NCBI GenBank assembly: GCA_022494885.1
Contig: JAGVSM010001316.1
Coordinates: 186,001 to 250,000, forward strand
Direction of reading: 5' to 3'
DNA from: Micrasema longulum
Taxonomy: Eukaryota; Arthropoda; Insecta; Trichoptera; Brachycentridae
Length of the DNA: 64,000 nucleotides
The position numbers were made by a program, and so were the translations under genes. Below the pieces are notes generated by a model. It searched no databases. It was not told where the DNA came from and saw only the letters and a list, made by a program, of their open reading frames with translations. Below, piece by piece: positions 44,120-55,479 of the stretch (its first letter is position 1; each line of letters begins with the position of its first letter).

Positions 44120-44955
44120 TTGTCACAAAAATAGCTGTATATTAATTATATTTCTTTGATAGTGGATGGGAAGATGATTTCTCAGTCGAGCAGCATGGAT
44201 TGTATAATATTATCTATATTTATTTTACATTTTCTTCTTTGAAATTTTATTATTTTTACTTTGTTTTTCTGGATTGTTGTCCTATAGCATCATATTTTAT
44301 TATAATTTAATCATTTTAATTGGCATAATTTATTTTTTAATGTTATGGCTTAACACGAGCACAACCTAAAAAGCCTTAATGAATTCATGAACATCGAAAC
44401 GAGCGTAATTTTAAATGAATAAATGAAATATTATAAATAAATAATCATGTGCTTGAAAATTAGAAGGAATTATGGATAAAAAAAAACTGTCGTTACGAGT
44501 ATAACATATGTTTAAAATTCGACTTACATATATGTAGACGGGGAATTATAAATCTTTATCTCGATAATTTCAATTATTCATAAGTGACATATTGTTTTGG
44601 ATTCGTGCATTAAGAACACTTAATCAAAAGCCAATTTGACTGTCGGAATAAACCTTCATTAGTTTTTGTTACAACAGTTTCGTCAGTTGAACATGTATAG
44701 CAAGAGTTGGTAGGATAATTGGACGGCTGTGGTATTAGAAACAGTAGGAAACTTTAATAGGGAAATCCCCACGGACTTGAGTAAATGTTTGCGGTCTACT
44801 TGTACAAACCTTTAGATCTTCGGCGACTGATTCTGAAATTCAAATTCTCAAATTAAACTCTCTTGAAATTGAAATATTCACTTAATTAATATTTTTAACG
44901 ATAGCTAAGAACAGTTTTGTGGTAAGGATAATTTTCTAGAAACTGTCTTGTTATT
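44120..44955. other. AT-rich sequence; possible LINE 3' UTR ending near 44435
   Basis: A tail-like aatattataaataaataatc occurs at about 44426-44447. No coding part is visible. The remainder is featureless. Confidence 0.35.
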
Positions 44956-44957
44956 AG

Positions 44958-45012
44958 AAAATTCACCACTGTAATTGGGCCTCCTGTAATGTGATGCAAA
45001 AAATAAATAACT
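44958..45012 (+). mobile_element. SINE-1 tail fragment
   Basis: Matches the SINE-1 end: aattcaccactgtaattggg, cctcctgtaatg, then aaaaaataaataac. Head absent. Confidence 0.5.
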
Positions 45013-45119
45013 GAATAAACTGTGTTTATTCTCTTTAAACTTACGTATTATGTTTTCAATCAATAAATAATATTCGCTTTATTATACTATACATTTCACT
45101 TTATAAAAAAGTGAAAATA

Positions 45120-45205
45120 CTTCAAATCAACCATGTCGGGAATCGAACCTGAGACCTCTTGAATGGTAGACAAACGCGCTGACCATTACACCACGAAGTC
45201 GACAA
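45120..45205 (-). mobile_element. SINE-4 tRNA-like core fragment
   Basis: The reverse complement has cgacttcgtggtgtaatggt, cagcgcgtttgtctaccatt, gaggtctcaggttcgattcc. It is a clear A-box/B-box arrangement with nothing else of SINE-4 preserved. Confidence 0.65.
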
Positions 45206-45209
45206 ATAT

Positions 45210-46050
45210 AAAATCTAATATTAAAAAAATATTCGTACCGCATTATATGGAAACCGATGCCGCGTTATTTGAAAACCGCGAAATAAAAAAACTCGTAATT
45301 CATTGAAATCAGGTTATTCGTACTGCGTTATATGGAAACCTTGCTTAGCGAATTTTAGAAATAGTGAAATTGTACACGAATCAAACCTTAATTACATATA
45401 AATAAGAAATTTTCTTCTCAAAGTCTAGGTTTCAAAGAATACGTTTAATAAATAAAATTGTATACAAACATAATAAAAATTGCTATTAATATTTGTAGTT
45501 TAACATATTTGAGTGTAGGTTAATTAAATATGATACAAAGTTCCTATAAATTATAAACAAAAACAATATTTCTCTGAATAAAACTTAATAAAATACATAT
45601 TAGATGCTCATCATTCATCATCACCTCCACACATTATTGGCCTAACTCATTTTTTTTATATCGAAAAGAACGCGGTGCTTAATCGTTTGTTCTCATTTAG
45701 GGAAATTCTCTGACTGTACATAAATGATATCTATACTTTCCAATCTTCCCAATAGTTGGAATGTTGTCTTGTATGCAAATCATGTTTAATGGAAACCGCA
45801 TTATAGGAGGGTTGAGCGTACTTATCAATTAATAGAGTAGACGTCAGGGTTATGATTTGATTTCACACATAGAAATGTATTTTTGCATTCTTTATACTGC
45901 CAAATACGGTGATTTTAAAGTAAAAGAATAAATGAATAACAGCTTGGATGCTTAACACCGCTACCACTGCACGTTAATTCATATTTGCAAACAGAAGACG
46001 CATACAAAAGTAGGCAAGCAAAAATACAATGTTTGCAGTTATATATAAAA
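45210..46050. other. AT-rich; short direct repeats at 45235 and 45330
   Basis: attcgtaccgcattatatgg and attcgtactgcgttatatgg lie about 95 bp apart in the same orientation. A related aaaccgcattatag occurs at about 45785. They may be ends of an unrecognised MITE. Otherwise nothing. Confidence 0.4.
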
Positions 46051-46054
46051 CAAC

Positions 46055-46440
46055 TAGCGGACCCGACAAACGTTGTCCTGCCCGAACGTTGGCTTGCCTG
46101 CTATTACCTTGGAAAAATACTTTTCATTGATAAATAGGTACCTAGGTTTTCAACCAAGTTCCAAAACTAAAAATGATTAATATTTAACTATTGAATTTAA
46201 GTAGGTACTTGTTTGTGGTTGAATTCCAAAACTTTAGATTAATATTTTACAAAAATGGCATTATTTTTGCAAATATAAAACTCCGTTCTTCTCACCAACA
46301 AAGGGGTGCACTTATGTAGGAATACGATTTTTTTAAATGTATTGAATGTTTGTAAATATTATTTTATTATTACTAAAAATCTAGTAAAAAGAAATTAATG
46401 GGTGGAAATTATAAGGAATTTGGAAACTATATGATTGAGA
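46055..46440 (+). mobile_element. ACCCGACA repeat, 5' part
   Basis: It begins ctagcggacccgacaaacgt followed by tgtcctgcc, a head I associate from memory with a repeat frequent in arthropod genomes; I cannot verify its class. A LINE interrupts it at about 46442, and it resumes at 46985. Internal blocks (caccaacaaaggggtgcact, ggtacctaggtttt) recur in reverse at 52500-52740. Confidence 0.55.
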
Positions 46441-46441
46441 T

Positions 46442-46985
46442 CCACAAAAAATGAGTGCTGTTTGTAAACATTCAAAAACAATATTTTTTTATACGAGAAA
46501 AAAACAGCATCCTGCCATTTTTTTTTGTATATTCATAGTGGTAAAATGCAACCCTGGTAGATCAATGAATAAACCATTTATGCTTCTAGCTTATTTTTTA
46601 CATATAAGATTAAAGATTTTAATATCTACGAACACGCGCAGCGCAAAGATCTACATTTCGTATAATTATCTTAGACAGCGTCAGCATAGACTGTTTCACA
46701 TTCCAATAGAAAGTACCAACCTGCCAATAATTATGCCTGTTGGAAGGGCTATCTTTATGTTAAACAATATTACTTTCGACATTGAGATTTTTCACGTCTC
46801 TGGGGGAGTTTTTCCTTACAAGATTCTCTTACTTTTCTAACACATTATTCTCTGGATATTATGTATAATTATGTGTCATTTTTATATATACCTAATTTAA
46901 CCTTATTTTAATTACTTCTATATAAATGAATTAAGATATACCATTTTGTAATGTACATATATATGAATAAATAAAATTGAAAATT
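46442..46985 (+). pseudogene. LINE C-terminus, 3' UTR and tail inside the ACCCGACA repeat
   Basis: The plus frame 46451-46840 has 129 codons. Its second half fits a CR1-like end: LRQRQHRLFHIPIESTNLPI, then PVGRAIFMLNN, then DIEIFHVS, comparable with R-x-x-R-L-F-x-x-P ... TN-x-x-x-x-SP-x-x-R-A ... N ... D-I-F. A stop and short UTR follow. The tail aaataaaattgaaaattg occurs at 46967-46989. The Met at 46451 is not the natural start of the element's protein. Confidence 0.55.
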
Positions 46986-47062
46986 GAAAATAAATCGATT
47001 AAGCCGTTTAGGAGGAATTCAGTGACATCACACGCACAGAAAAATTATATATATAAAGATAG
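46986..47062 (+). mobile_element. ACCCGACA repeat, 3' part
   Basis: Reads cgattaagccgtttaggagg, aattcagtgacatcacacgc, and ends in atatatataaagat. Together with 46055-46440 it restores one element around the inserted LINE. Confidence 0.5.
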
Positions 47063-47114
47063 GGAAACATTACTTCTTTGTTTACATTTTTAAAGTAATA
47101 AAGATCACTATGTA

Positions 47115-47345
47115 TGAAACACGGTCCAGTAAAAAATGATAATTTTTATTATAAGTAGCATAAAAATACTTATCAATCTGTAATTTTAAATTCCCGCAAA
47201 AACGGTCATTCCATTGACCACGCCCCTAGTACGTCACGATTCATGTTTATTTGTTGCTGGTCATTGAACTTTGTTTAGAACAATATCACGAATCTTGATG
47301 TCACAATAACCGGCTAGATACGTCGCATTTTTCTAACAACGTATT
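47115..47345 (+). repeat. Interspersed repeat R6, copy 1
   Basis: Shares several blocks in inverted orientation with 62240-62470: acggtcattccattgaccac with gcccctagtacgtcac, and gatgtcacaata with cgtcgcatttttct. Non-coding. Class unknown. Confidence 0.55.
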
Positions 47346-47349
47346 TTTA

Positions 47350-48360
47350 TTGAATATATTTTTTACATTTAGCTACAAATAAAAACATTTCTTCAGAATA
47401 TTCATATTGATTTTGAAAATACAATTAATTGTTCTAAATCCATTTCTGTGTTATTGTCAGAATTGGTAGTTTGTGATATTTCCCTATTTACGACGACCTT
47501 AAAAAATGCAGGTTTAGCGTAAATCTGTTCAGTCGAATAATTGAACGTAATTATGCAGAAAGCAGCGAGCCATAGAAAAGAATCTAAGATAATAGCAATT
47601 TGTGAAAAGAGTAAATAATCAAATCTACACAACATTTAGAATGTCTTTTACTTTGACAAATGATAAATAACGCATAGATTCTTTCTTTTCACTATCCAAA
47701 AAAATATTTCAATATATATATTTGACCTGTTTTTATGATTTTCAAATTTTGCAGAAAACAGCCAGCCCTAGTTAAACTCTGATATATGTTGTATCGTTAT
47801 GTAATGAATTACATATTTATATAATGGTACTTAATTGTAAAAAAAACACTTAATTAATTTGTCATAATAACTTTTAAATAATTTTATAATGTGTTAAAGG
47901 AATTATGGAGTTTATTTTAAGTCTGGCTGACCCACCAACCAGAAATGTGCATTTTGCAGAAAACAGCCAGATCTAATATTAAATAATAAGTTACTCAAAC
48001 TTTGAAAGTATGAGGTGACACGTTCTGTATTCAACCATATTTAAAACTAGATTGTTGGAGGCATTAATGTTTCATCAGCATCTATACCGTAAGATTTTTC
48101 TAGCGCTCTGTGTGTTTTCAGCAAATTAAAAAATGCCGTTTTTGTGATCAACACAATATTTTTAGAAGGTAATTTGTACAGTTTTATGCATGAAAGCGGC
48201 CTGGATGTTTTCAACAGAACATAATAGAGCAATCTCTTAATCTGTCTTCATTGGAGAGACGTAGAACTGAGATGGACCTTATGCATTTTCAAAATACTTA
48301 ATGCTTTAAGTAATGTTCCATCTCTGTTGCAATAAATTTCTTTCCGTGTTCCCAACCGTG
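47350..48360. other. AT-rich sequence, nothing firm
   Basis: The motif ttttgcagaaaacagccag recurs at about 47750 and 47952 in the same orientation, which hints at ends of an unrecognised repeat. Open frames at 47402-47635 and 48047-48232 (minus) have no domain. Confidence 0.35.
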
Positions 48361-48364
48361 TCAC

Positions 48365-48735
48365 CAGAAGTCAAAATCTGCTATTTATAAAATCTTCTAA
48401 GAGCAACTTTGGTTTTTATGGCCCAATGTCCAGAATGTGTAGATTAGTCAATTCATCACACGACTTGGAATTTTTTTTGGGATAGATCTTCCGGCTTTTC
48501 GTAGATCTCTTCGCGACTAAACAGTGGGGGATGAAGTTGGATTGGCATGGTTTAGCTCAAAGTTTTTGGTCTTTCGTTTTTTATAATATACTGTATACTA
48601 TTATTGTTTTGCCCTTGTTTGTCTTTGCTAAGTAGTTTTATGTTCTGTTTGTTCAGTTTCTTGCATTTATGTTTCTTCATGTAACTGTTGTAATTGGCTT
48701 AGGCCGTATAATAATAAATAAATAAATAGAATTAA
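48365..48735 (+). pseudogene. LINE C-terminus, family L3 (plus), with tail
   Basis: The plus strand reads FIKSSKSNFGFYGPMSRMCR, then LVNSSHDLEFFLG and, after a stop, IFRLFVDLFATK. It is the best-preserved end of the family also present at 31890 and 43575. The 3' UTR ends gtataataataaataaataa at about 48708-48727. Upstream RT is missing. Confidence 0.75.
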
Positions 48736-48739
48736 CCTA

Positions 48740-49080
48740 ACTGCACCCGATTACACCAATACATATTTTTTTCAAAATTGTTGACTGGCTACTTTCTGCA
48801 TAACTATGTTCAATTCAAATGGCCAGTTGGCCGAATACAATTTTCAGATTTGCGATTTTTCGGAGTGTGAACTAATGGTAGACGGGTGGGGGTCAATTGA
48901 AAAATGTGAGAGATATAATGGAAATAGCCGACTTTTTAAAGCTTACGGCATAATTTATGGTCTCTATACACAAAACTGAATAACAGCGAAAATTTCGAAA
49001 GTAAGTTTTGCGTAAAAACGGTTCAATTTCATCTCATGTCTGAAAAAAGTGGAATGCATTATTTATTTTTGTAATAAAAA
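48740..49080. other. AT-rich spacer
   Basis: Nothing recognised. Confidence 0.4.
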
Positions 49081-49189
49081 GTATAAAAATGTTTCAATTT
49101 ATTTCAGCAGAGAGAAATCATTTTTGAGAAGGGAATATGGAAGTATAGGCTTTTACAGTGCTTATGATCTGTCATTGGCTGGTTTTTAT

Positions 49190-49857
49190 TAATTTTTTTT
49201 ATTTCTCACTTTTATTTATTTATCAAAAGCATACAAAAATTAACATATAAATTATCAAGTCCTACTGAACTGCATAAAATGCAGTTCGTCAGCAGATGCT
49301 TATAATAAAGTTCTATATATATACATAATCTTATCTCTTAAATTCTATAAACATATAAAAACTCTTATTACTGTGGAAAAAAATAAAAATATGTACATCG
49401 AAAATAAAAAATTGTCCAAATAAAAAAGAAAAACATCAAAAATCTTAATATAAAAAACCACGTTCTAAAAGCCAGATTTTCAGCATACGTCTTTCTCTTG
49501 AGCCAGATAAGTTTTTTTGATTTTTCATATTTAATGGGAGCTTATTATAAATTTTTGGTATATTGTACTCTAGTGTTCTTTTCCCGTATTTATTATTGAA
49601 TTTAGGGAGAGCTAGTCCATCTACACTAGAGAACCGAGTATTATATACATGCTCCAATTTATTTCTATATTCAGATAGAGACGCATGCTGAGAAACCAGC
49701 TTGGACCATAATAAAGCTCTAACGGATAAAATATTTATAGATTTGTGCAATAAGGATATTGGAATATCGTGTCGCTGACAGTACAATTTTTTTTCAATTA
49801 ATAATTTGATCATTGAATTTTGTAAAGTTTGTAAGTTCTGTACAAGGTTTATGTTTG
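49190..49857 (-). pseudogene. LINE RT C-terminus inside the FB element
   Basis: The minus-strand frame 49445-49813 (122 codons) reads LIEKKLYCQRHDIPISLLHK, then LEHVYNTRFSSVDGLALPKF, then KYGKRTLEYNIPKIYNKLPL. The pattern Y-N-T-R ... L-x-x-P ... G-K-R-T-x-x-Y-x-x-P-x-x-Y-N-x-L-P is a LINE RT C-terminus. The 3' UTR ends in the T-rich stretch at 49191-49215 (A-tail). The UTR also holds a hairpin at 49267-49286. The fragment split the FB head from its interior, so it arrived later. Confidence 0.8.
49267..49286. repeat. Small hairpin in LINE 3' UTR
   Basis: gaactgcataaaatgcagtt has arms aactgcat and atgcagtt around a 2-bp loop. Confidence 0.6.
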
Positions 49858-50259
49858 TTAAGTGGCCATTTTACACGCTGTGTAACATTCACCATTCTGC
49901 CCATGTTTGAACATCCACATTTCCTCAACTCTTTTATCTGTTGACTTTTGCGAAGTAAAAGAGTTGAAACCTTTATCACGTGGGTGAGATTTATCCTGCT
50001 GAACCAAATCACCTACTGGGCAACGCTTGCAAACAATTTGCCAATTTTTATACTTCTTCTTTTATCAGGTAGTTAATTCAACAATGTTTGAGTATGTCCA
50101 AATACTTGCAGACTGGCTGGATTTCCTCACTAGGGAATATTCCCTTCTCAAAAATGTATTCCCTCTCTGTTGAAACAAATTAAAATATGAATAACTCCCT
50201 AGGGAGGAAATCAAGCCAGCCTGCAAGCATTTGAACATACTCAAACATTGTTGTATAAA

Positions 50260-50500
50260 AATGTTACTATGAATTCAATTATTCCTATTTAAACTTGTGA
50301 ACAATATCATTGATTGCCCTATACTTACAAGTTATTTAGAATATATTGTGCCCAGCAGGACAAGACATTTGGAACTACATTCAATTTGCCGATACCCAGG
50401 ACATATTTAAGAAATAATGATTTTTTGAGAGCGTCTCATTATTACAATACCGTTCTCTCCGGTCACGCAGACATTTTCCATTTTTTTAAATGTTAAAGAT
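50260..50500. other. AT-rich spacer
   Basis: A 60-codon plus frame at 50314-50496 shows no domain. Nothing else recognised. Confidence 0.35.
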
Positions 50501-50507
50501 TATCAAC

Positions 50508-51200
50508 AATTTTTTGAGTTTGTCCAAACTTTTGTAGATAAAGACTGGATTCAACTCCCTAGGGAGCTGTTTATATTAACATATTACAACAGAGACGAAG
50601 AACATTTACGAGGAGGAAATGTGGAAGTCTTGGCATCTACAGGTCTTATGACCTGTCATTGACTGGTTTAAGTGGCCACTTTACGCACTGTGTAAAATTC
50701 ACCATTCTGTCCATATTTGAACATCTATATTCCTTCAGTTCTTTTATCTGTTAATGTTTGTGAAGTTTAAGAGCTGTAACCTTTGTTTATGCTGGTGAGA
50801 ATCATGTGATTGAATTATTTTACCTACATACTAGGCAACGCCTGAAAAATGTTATGTTTTTTTATGATTATTTTAGTTTATATTGCTTATCATGTTTAAG
50901 GCGATAATTAGGTTAATTGGATTAATTACGTTTTTATTTTTGTTATTATGTTAACTATGTTAAATAACTAATTTAAGGCATGTTTTACTTATTGTAAAAT
51001 GTTTCCCTCGGCACGGGACACAGTCAGGGAACATTATTCTGTATTAAAAAAAATACAAACATTGTAAAAGTAAAAATAAATAAATAAATACTTACTCATG
51101 GACAAGGTGGATTTATCAACAATTTTTTGAGTTTGTTCAAATCCACCTGGTCGATGAAGAAGTATAGAAATTGAAAACAAATTTTAAACAATTGAAATTG
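50508..51200 (+). mobile_element. FB family element (subfamily B) with LINE tail inserted
   Basis: It starts tatcaacaattttttgagtt, passes ggattcaactccctagggag and ttacaacagagacgaagaac, and the usual interior up to caacgcctgaaaaatgttat at about 50870. A LINE 3' end (50870-51092) interrupts it. It resumes with actcatggacaaggtggatt and atcaacaattttttgagttt and ends near 51200 in an inverted, A-rich part. Confidence 0.75.
50870..51092 (+). mobile_element. L2 LINE 3' UTR and tail
   Basis: Contains gtttccctcggcacgggaca and gggaacattattctgtatta and ends in taaaaataaataaataaata. The same UTR stands on the minus strand at 26462-26630, where the RT C-terminus is also kept. Only the last 220 bp inserted here. 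Confidence 0.65.
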
Positions 51201-51204
51201 AAAA

Positions 51205-51825
51205 CAATTTTAGTCAAAGTAGTTTTTTATTTTTATTTTCTTACTTAAAAAACTATATTTATGAATGTAGGTACTTATTTATTATTAATTTATTTTATTT
51301 TTATTTATTATAATAATTTTTAATTTTTAAACTTTTGTATTTTTATTTATTATATTTACATATTTTATTTGCAGTTTCTGAATAACTAACATTTCTTAAT
51401 CTTTAAATTAATTTTATTATACTACTGAGTTATTTGAATGTGTACAATTGATTAAAAACTTACGTAGCCGTGGAAAATGATTGTTGATGGTTTTAACAGT
51501 TTAAATTCCAATGTACCCTTATCTTTTATATGAATTATATGTAAAAACTGTTGTTTTGTTGACCAAATAAATAAAAATATCATCTGTTATGAGAGAAAAA
51601 CCTAACAAATAATTGTTATAAATATGTTTATTTGTCAGTTGAGGTATTTAAAATGTTTTCTGTGTTCTTTGCGGCTTATTTCTTCTTTTTATTGCGCTTT
51701 AAGATATTTTTATTTATATTTTTCAATGCACAAGGTCTAAATAACCCTTGTGACATTCTGACCGAATCATTTCACCTACATACTGAAAATATTATCCACT
51801 TTTTTCTTTAAATTCCCCATCATCA
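51205..51825. other. AT-rich sequence, nothing recognised
   Basis: No motif or repeat end identified. Confidence 0.4.
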
Positions 51826-51829
51826 TCTT

Positions 51830-52080
51830 TTTCTTTCCACACCTAATGGTGCATAGGGCACTGAATTGGGACACCAATCGCAGAGTATCTTGAACATTTT
51901 TTGTTACATGAAGGTAAGATGATCAGTCTTACGCTTCAAGTACCAGTCCAGGGACTATGAAGTGTTCTTGGGTGAAAACACCCTTTTAAATAAATATTTC
52001 ATATCAACTATGTCGGGAATCGAACCCGTGACCTTTTGAATGGTAGGCAAACGCGTTGATCATTACACTAATTAATACGC
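51830..52080 (-). mobile_element. SINE-4 copy
   Basis: In reverse order: ctaatggtgcatagggcact, gcttcaagtaccagtccagg, then the reversed tRNA-like core gggaatcgaacccgtgacct ... ggcaaacgcgttgatcatta. It lacks the 'tgtgtgaaatagaac' side. Confidence 0.7.
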
Positions 52081-52114
52081 TGATTAGTTTCAGATGTATA
52101 TAAATTGAAAAATA

Positions 52115-52292
52115 TTTTAGACGTTGCTTAGTACGTAGGTGAAATAATTCCATTAATCAGGTCTTTAACTTAACATTTTAACTTCAGAAAACAGATCGAA
52201 GAATTGAAGGAATATAGATGTAGAATCACAGGCAGAATGGTAAATGTTGCAGTGTGTAAAGTGGCCACTTAAACCAGCCAATGACAGGTAGC
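52115..52292 (-). mobile_element. FB family fragment (minus)
   Basis: Reverse complement: tggctggtttaagtggccac, tttacacactgcaaca, ttccttcaattcttcgatct, and the degraded interior ending in aacgtctaaaatatt. Head and right arm absent. Confidence 0.6.
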
Positions 52293-52499
52293 TCTGCCAT
52301 GGCTTTATTTATGACTCTTAAAATCCTCAGTATGTTATGTAGAAAAAAAGTTAGGAGCGTAAATGTATAATTCATCGACCTACCAGGGTTTTATTCTACA
52401 AAAGTGTATAATATTAAAAAAAATGCAGGATGTTATTGTTTTGGATATAAAAAAAGTTCGTATTTAAACGTTTACAAACGTTTTTAGTTTTTTATGGAA

Positions 52500-52740
52500 C
52501 CCAATCAGATTTTTTTTAAATTCCTTATAATTTCTTCCCATTTATTTCTTTTTACTTGATTTTTCGTTCTACTAAAATGATATTTACTGACATTTAAAAC
52601 ATTTTCGATAGTCGTATTTCTACTTGAAGTGCACCCCTGTTGGTAAAAAAAGCAGACTTTGACATTTACATAAAACTATATATTTGAAACTATAAATCAT
52701 AAAAAGAACCTAGGTACCTACTTAAAATAAAAAAGTTACA
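52500..52740 (-). repeat. Fragment of the ACCCGACA repeat interior
   Basis: Matches 46130-46440 in reverse: gggtgcacttcaagtagaaa, taggtacctaggttcttttt, tataaggaatttaaaaaaa. The head and tail are missing. Confidence 0.5.
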
Positions 52741-52744
52741 CCAT

Positions 52745-53225
52745 CTTTTTTACGTTTATCCTAACGGTTTTTACATGCTTTCACTGCGCAATCAGGCATT
52801 TTGATATCAGATTAAATGTTAATCTCAAGTCATAACCTGGCTGGCGGTTATAGAACGAGTAAATAAATTGCCGTTTGGCAATAAGCCGGCCAATGTACAA
52901 ATAACATTATGGACAAAAAGTTAAATAAATAAAAATAAATACGCGTTGGGCATGACTGAGCGTTTGGGCATCAGCGTTTGTCAGGTCATAAACGTCAATC
53001 AGTCATAAACACACCCAGAGGACTCAAGGTGCGTTTATGCGTATTAATAGGTTGATGGTTTTCTTTAAGAATACCGAACCTGTATCTTTAGTTACGCGAA
53101 AGAATTGGAAAGTTTTATCTTAAGAGAAAACGCGGTCGGACTTTAATTCATACAAACATATTCTAGTATTTTCTCCCTAGATTATGGCACTAGAGCCATA
53201 TTTTTTTTACACAGTACCTAATATA
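52745..53225. other. AT-rich spacer
   Basis: Nothing recognised. A less AT-rich run is at 52840-53040. Confidence 0.35.
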
Positions 53226-53229
53226 GTTA

Positions 53230-53940
53230 TTATACCATTGCCGTTTATTTTGTTTTTTTTATGAATTGTTTATTATTATTTTTTTATTTTTTATTTATTT
53301 ATTTATTTCTATTTACAACACAATATTTACATCTATACTTATTCTAACATTATTTATCACTATTATTCACTTAATATCCTAATTTATAATATTAACTGTT
53401 TCATATGTACATTTTCATTAATTATATTCACTATTTACACTATATACTACCTAATATTTTTCACATATATACTTTTTACATTTAATTTTAAATATATTTA
53501 CATTTATTTCATTTTTTATGCTTTCAGGCATTTCCTCAAATAGTAGTATTCCCTTGTACATAAGGCAGTTCTGGGACATTGCTTTTGATTTCTTTTCCAG
53601 TCTTATATTTTTAGATTCTCTTGTTGCATAATTATGAAAGAACTCATTATTTTTTAGTTTATTTTGAAAATATCTGGGAACTATTCCTTTAATAATTTTG
53701 TTTATTTCATTAGCAACATTGAATTTGATTCTTTGATCAATCGTTATGATATCTAGAAGTTTAATCATTTTTTTAACTTTTGTTCGTCTCCTACATCTTA
53801 ATATTATCCTCATCGCTTTGTTTTGTATTATTTGGAGTCTCTTTAGATCTCCTTCATTACTTTAATATAAAATACTGGAGCAATAATCAATGTGGGGAAC
53901 GATAATACTTTTAAATATCAGCAGAGAGGTTTTAATGTCG
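53230..53940 (-). pseudogene. LINE RT thumb and C-terminus with A-tail (family L4)
   Basis: The minus strand reads FKSIIVPHIDYCSSILY, then after a stop NEGDLKRLQIIQNKAMRII, then FHNYATRESKNIRLEKK, then MSQNCLMYKGILLFEEMPES and a stop at about 53451. The IPHIDYC block, the LQ-x-x-QNKA-MR block and the Y-x-T-R ... F-x-x-x-P end are those of a LINE RT. The 3' UTR ends in T-rich sequence at 53255-53310. It is the same family as 60480-61430. Confidence 0.85.
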
Positions 53941-53944
53941 AACT

Positions 53945-55265
53945 AAAATCATTCTAAAACCCGTAAAAACGCCTAATTTTATATGGTGCACTGTTTACAA
54001 ATAATAACTATTTTTAAAAAACGTACCGATACAAAAAAAACATTCTGATACACGAAAAAAATAACAAAATCGGTTTAGTTTTAAGGTGCGAAAAACGGGA
54101 CAACAGAACGGGATGTAAATCGGACACAAAAATAATAATGTATATGTACATATTTAACTTTAACATAATACAATAATTGATCTAAAAGTTTCGATTATGT
54201 TCATTTAATCTATATACGAGTGTATACTCAAATCTAGCAATAGTAAAGCATTGTCGGGTTCAACTCATTTTATTATAATGAACAACCGCAAATTAAGTGC
54301 TTCAAATATAAATTTTAAAATTTACTTAAGTTTAAAATACGGGGAACCAAAGTTTAACTTAAATAATCGCACTGGATGATTCCGATTACAAGGAACGCAG
54401 AACAATGGTATTAATCAATTGTCATTACCATGTCACCTCTCTAACTAACGCCCTATAATGACAGCATTACCAGGATAACAGAAGAGCGGATTAGTGAATA
54501 CCTGTATAATTCGGCATTCACCGCGACGACAACCGAAAATTGAGGAGTAGGTAATATGAATTAAATAATCCCGCTTGATCGGTACGTGCCACCGCGCATC
54601 GCTTCGTGTGAGCCTCGCGGGCATTGTGCTATATAATCCGTGCATTGTCCTGACAAAACAATTAACAAAATACCACCCGTTGTTTTATGTTCTCCTGATA
54701 CATCCATCATTTTATTATTTGAAAGCAAATTACGTCTGTTTTTTTAGACAGTTGTTTCCTGTAGACAAAATAAACTTATTCGATGAAAATATTTATTTAA
54801 TTTATTTTACAAGTTGCATTTATTCACTTCATGATAAATTATTGTTATTCAAAAAAAAAACTCCTGTTGTTTAACTTAATACGTATGTTAAAAATTCAAG
54901 CAGCTTAGTTATTGAAATACTCAAAATAAATAGAGAACGTTTTAGAAAAAGTAATTTGGAAGTCAAGGCATTTTTTATTTAGAAATAAAAGAGTTCTATA
55001 ACTTTTTACCTTGCTTATTATAATGTTCCAGGTTTATATTTACTTCAAAGGGATAGTTATTTATTTTTTTGCATACTTATCTTGGGAAATTTTTGTTTTT
55101 CAGAGAATGCGCAGAATGTTTAGTAAATTAAATTGTATGTATTGTCTAGGGAGCCCAATGTCTATGGGTATGTACTGAACTAATATTTTGTGCCGTTTTT
55201 TTACATAAAAGAGAACTAGTGTTGCTAAACCTCGGTGTTGAAATTGTCGAATATAGTCCCTACCT
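53945..55265. other. AT-rich; unassigned GC-richer patch at 54450-54650
   Basis: The patch includes a TATA-like gtgctatataat at 54627-54638 and short frames on both strands with no domain. Around 54230 lies a 30-bp match to 8478. Otherwise nothing. Confidence 0.35.
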
Positions 55266-55269
55266 AATC

Positions 55270-55475
55270 CTTTTACTATGACTACTAACATTCTAATCTA
55301 AAACCACAAAAATCAATATTCCACGTCCACTATGCTAGAAGTTGAACCCAAGACCTTAAAAATGTTAAGGGAATACGCCAACCACTATACTACAAGGCAG
55401 ACATATCTTCGCACTCTTCCAGGTTTCTGGTTATATTTTACACACAAAGCTTTATTCTTTATACGCACGGACACA
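55270..55475 (-). mobile_element. SINE-4 copy, decayed
   Basis: In reverse order: gaagttgaacccaagacctt, gaatacgccaaccactatac, aaggcagacatatct, then ttatattttacacacaaagc. The tRNA-like boxes are badly mutated. Confidence 0.6.
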
Positions 55476-55479
55476 GAAA

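Larger units (their letters stand above)
49092..50252 (+). mobile_element. FB family element with a LINE inserted
   Basis: GTATAAAAATGTT occurs at 49081-49093 and 50253-50265, a target-duplication-like flank. The head (cagagagaaatcatttttga, gtcattggctggttt) breaks at about 49190. The interior resumes at about 49858 with ccattttacacgctgtgtaa and runs through caacgcttgcaaacaatttg. The right arm contains an inverted piece (ttctcaaaaatgtattccct) and a final reversed end, agcctgcaagcatttgaaca ... caaacattgttg. Confidence 0.8.

Noticed and set aside
49267..49286. Another hammerhead-like motif (ctgacgaactgc on the minus strand)
   Set aside because: The stem is not followed by GAAA; it is an ordinary hairpin in a LINE 3' UTR.
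54575..54874. TATA-driven gene at 54.6 kb
   Set aside because: A TATA-like string alone is expected often in AT-rich DNA, and the downstream frame has no domain.
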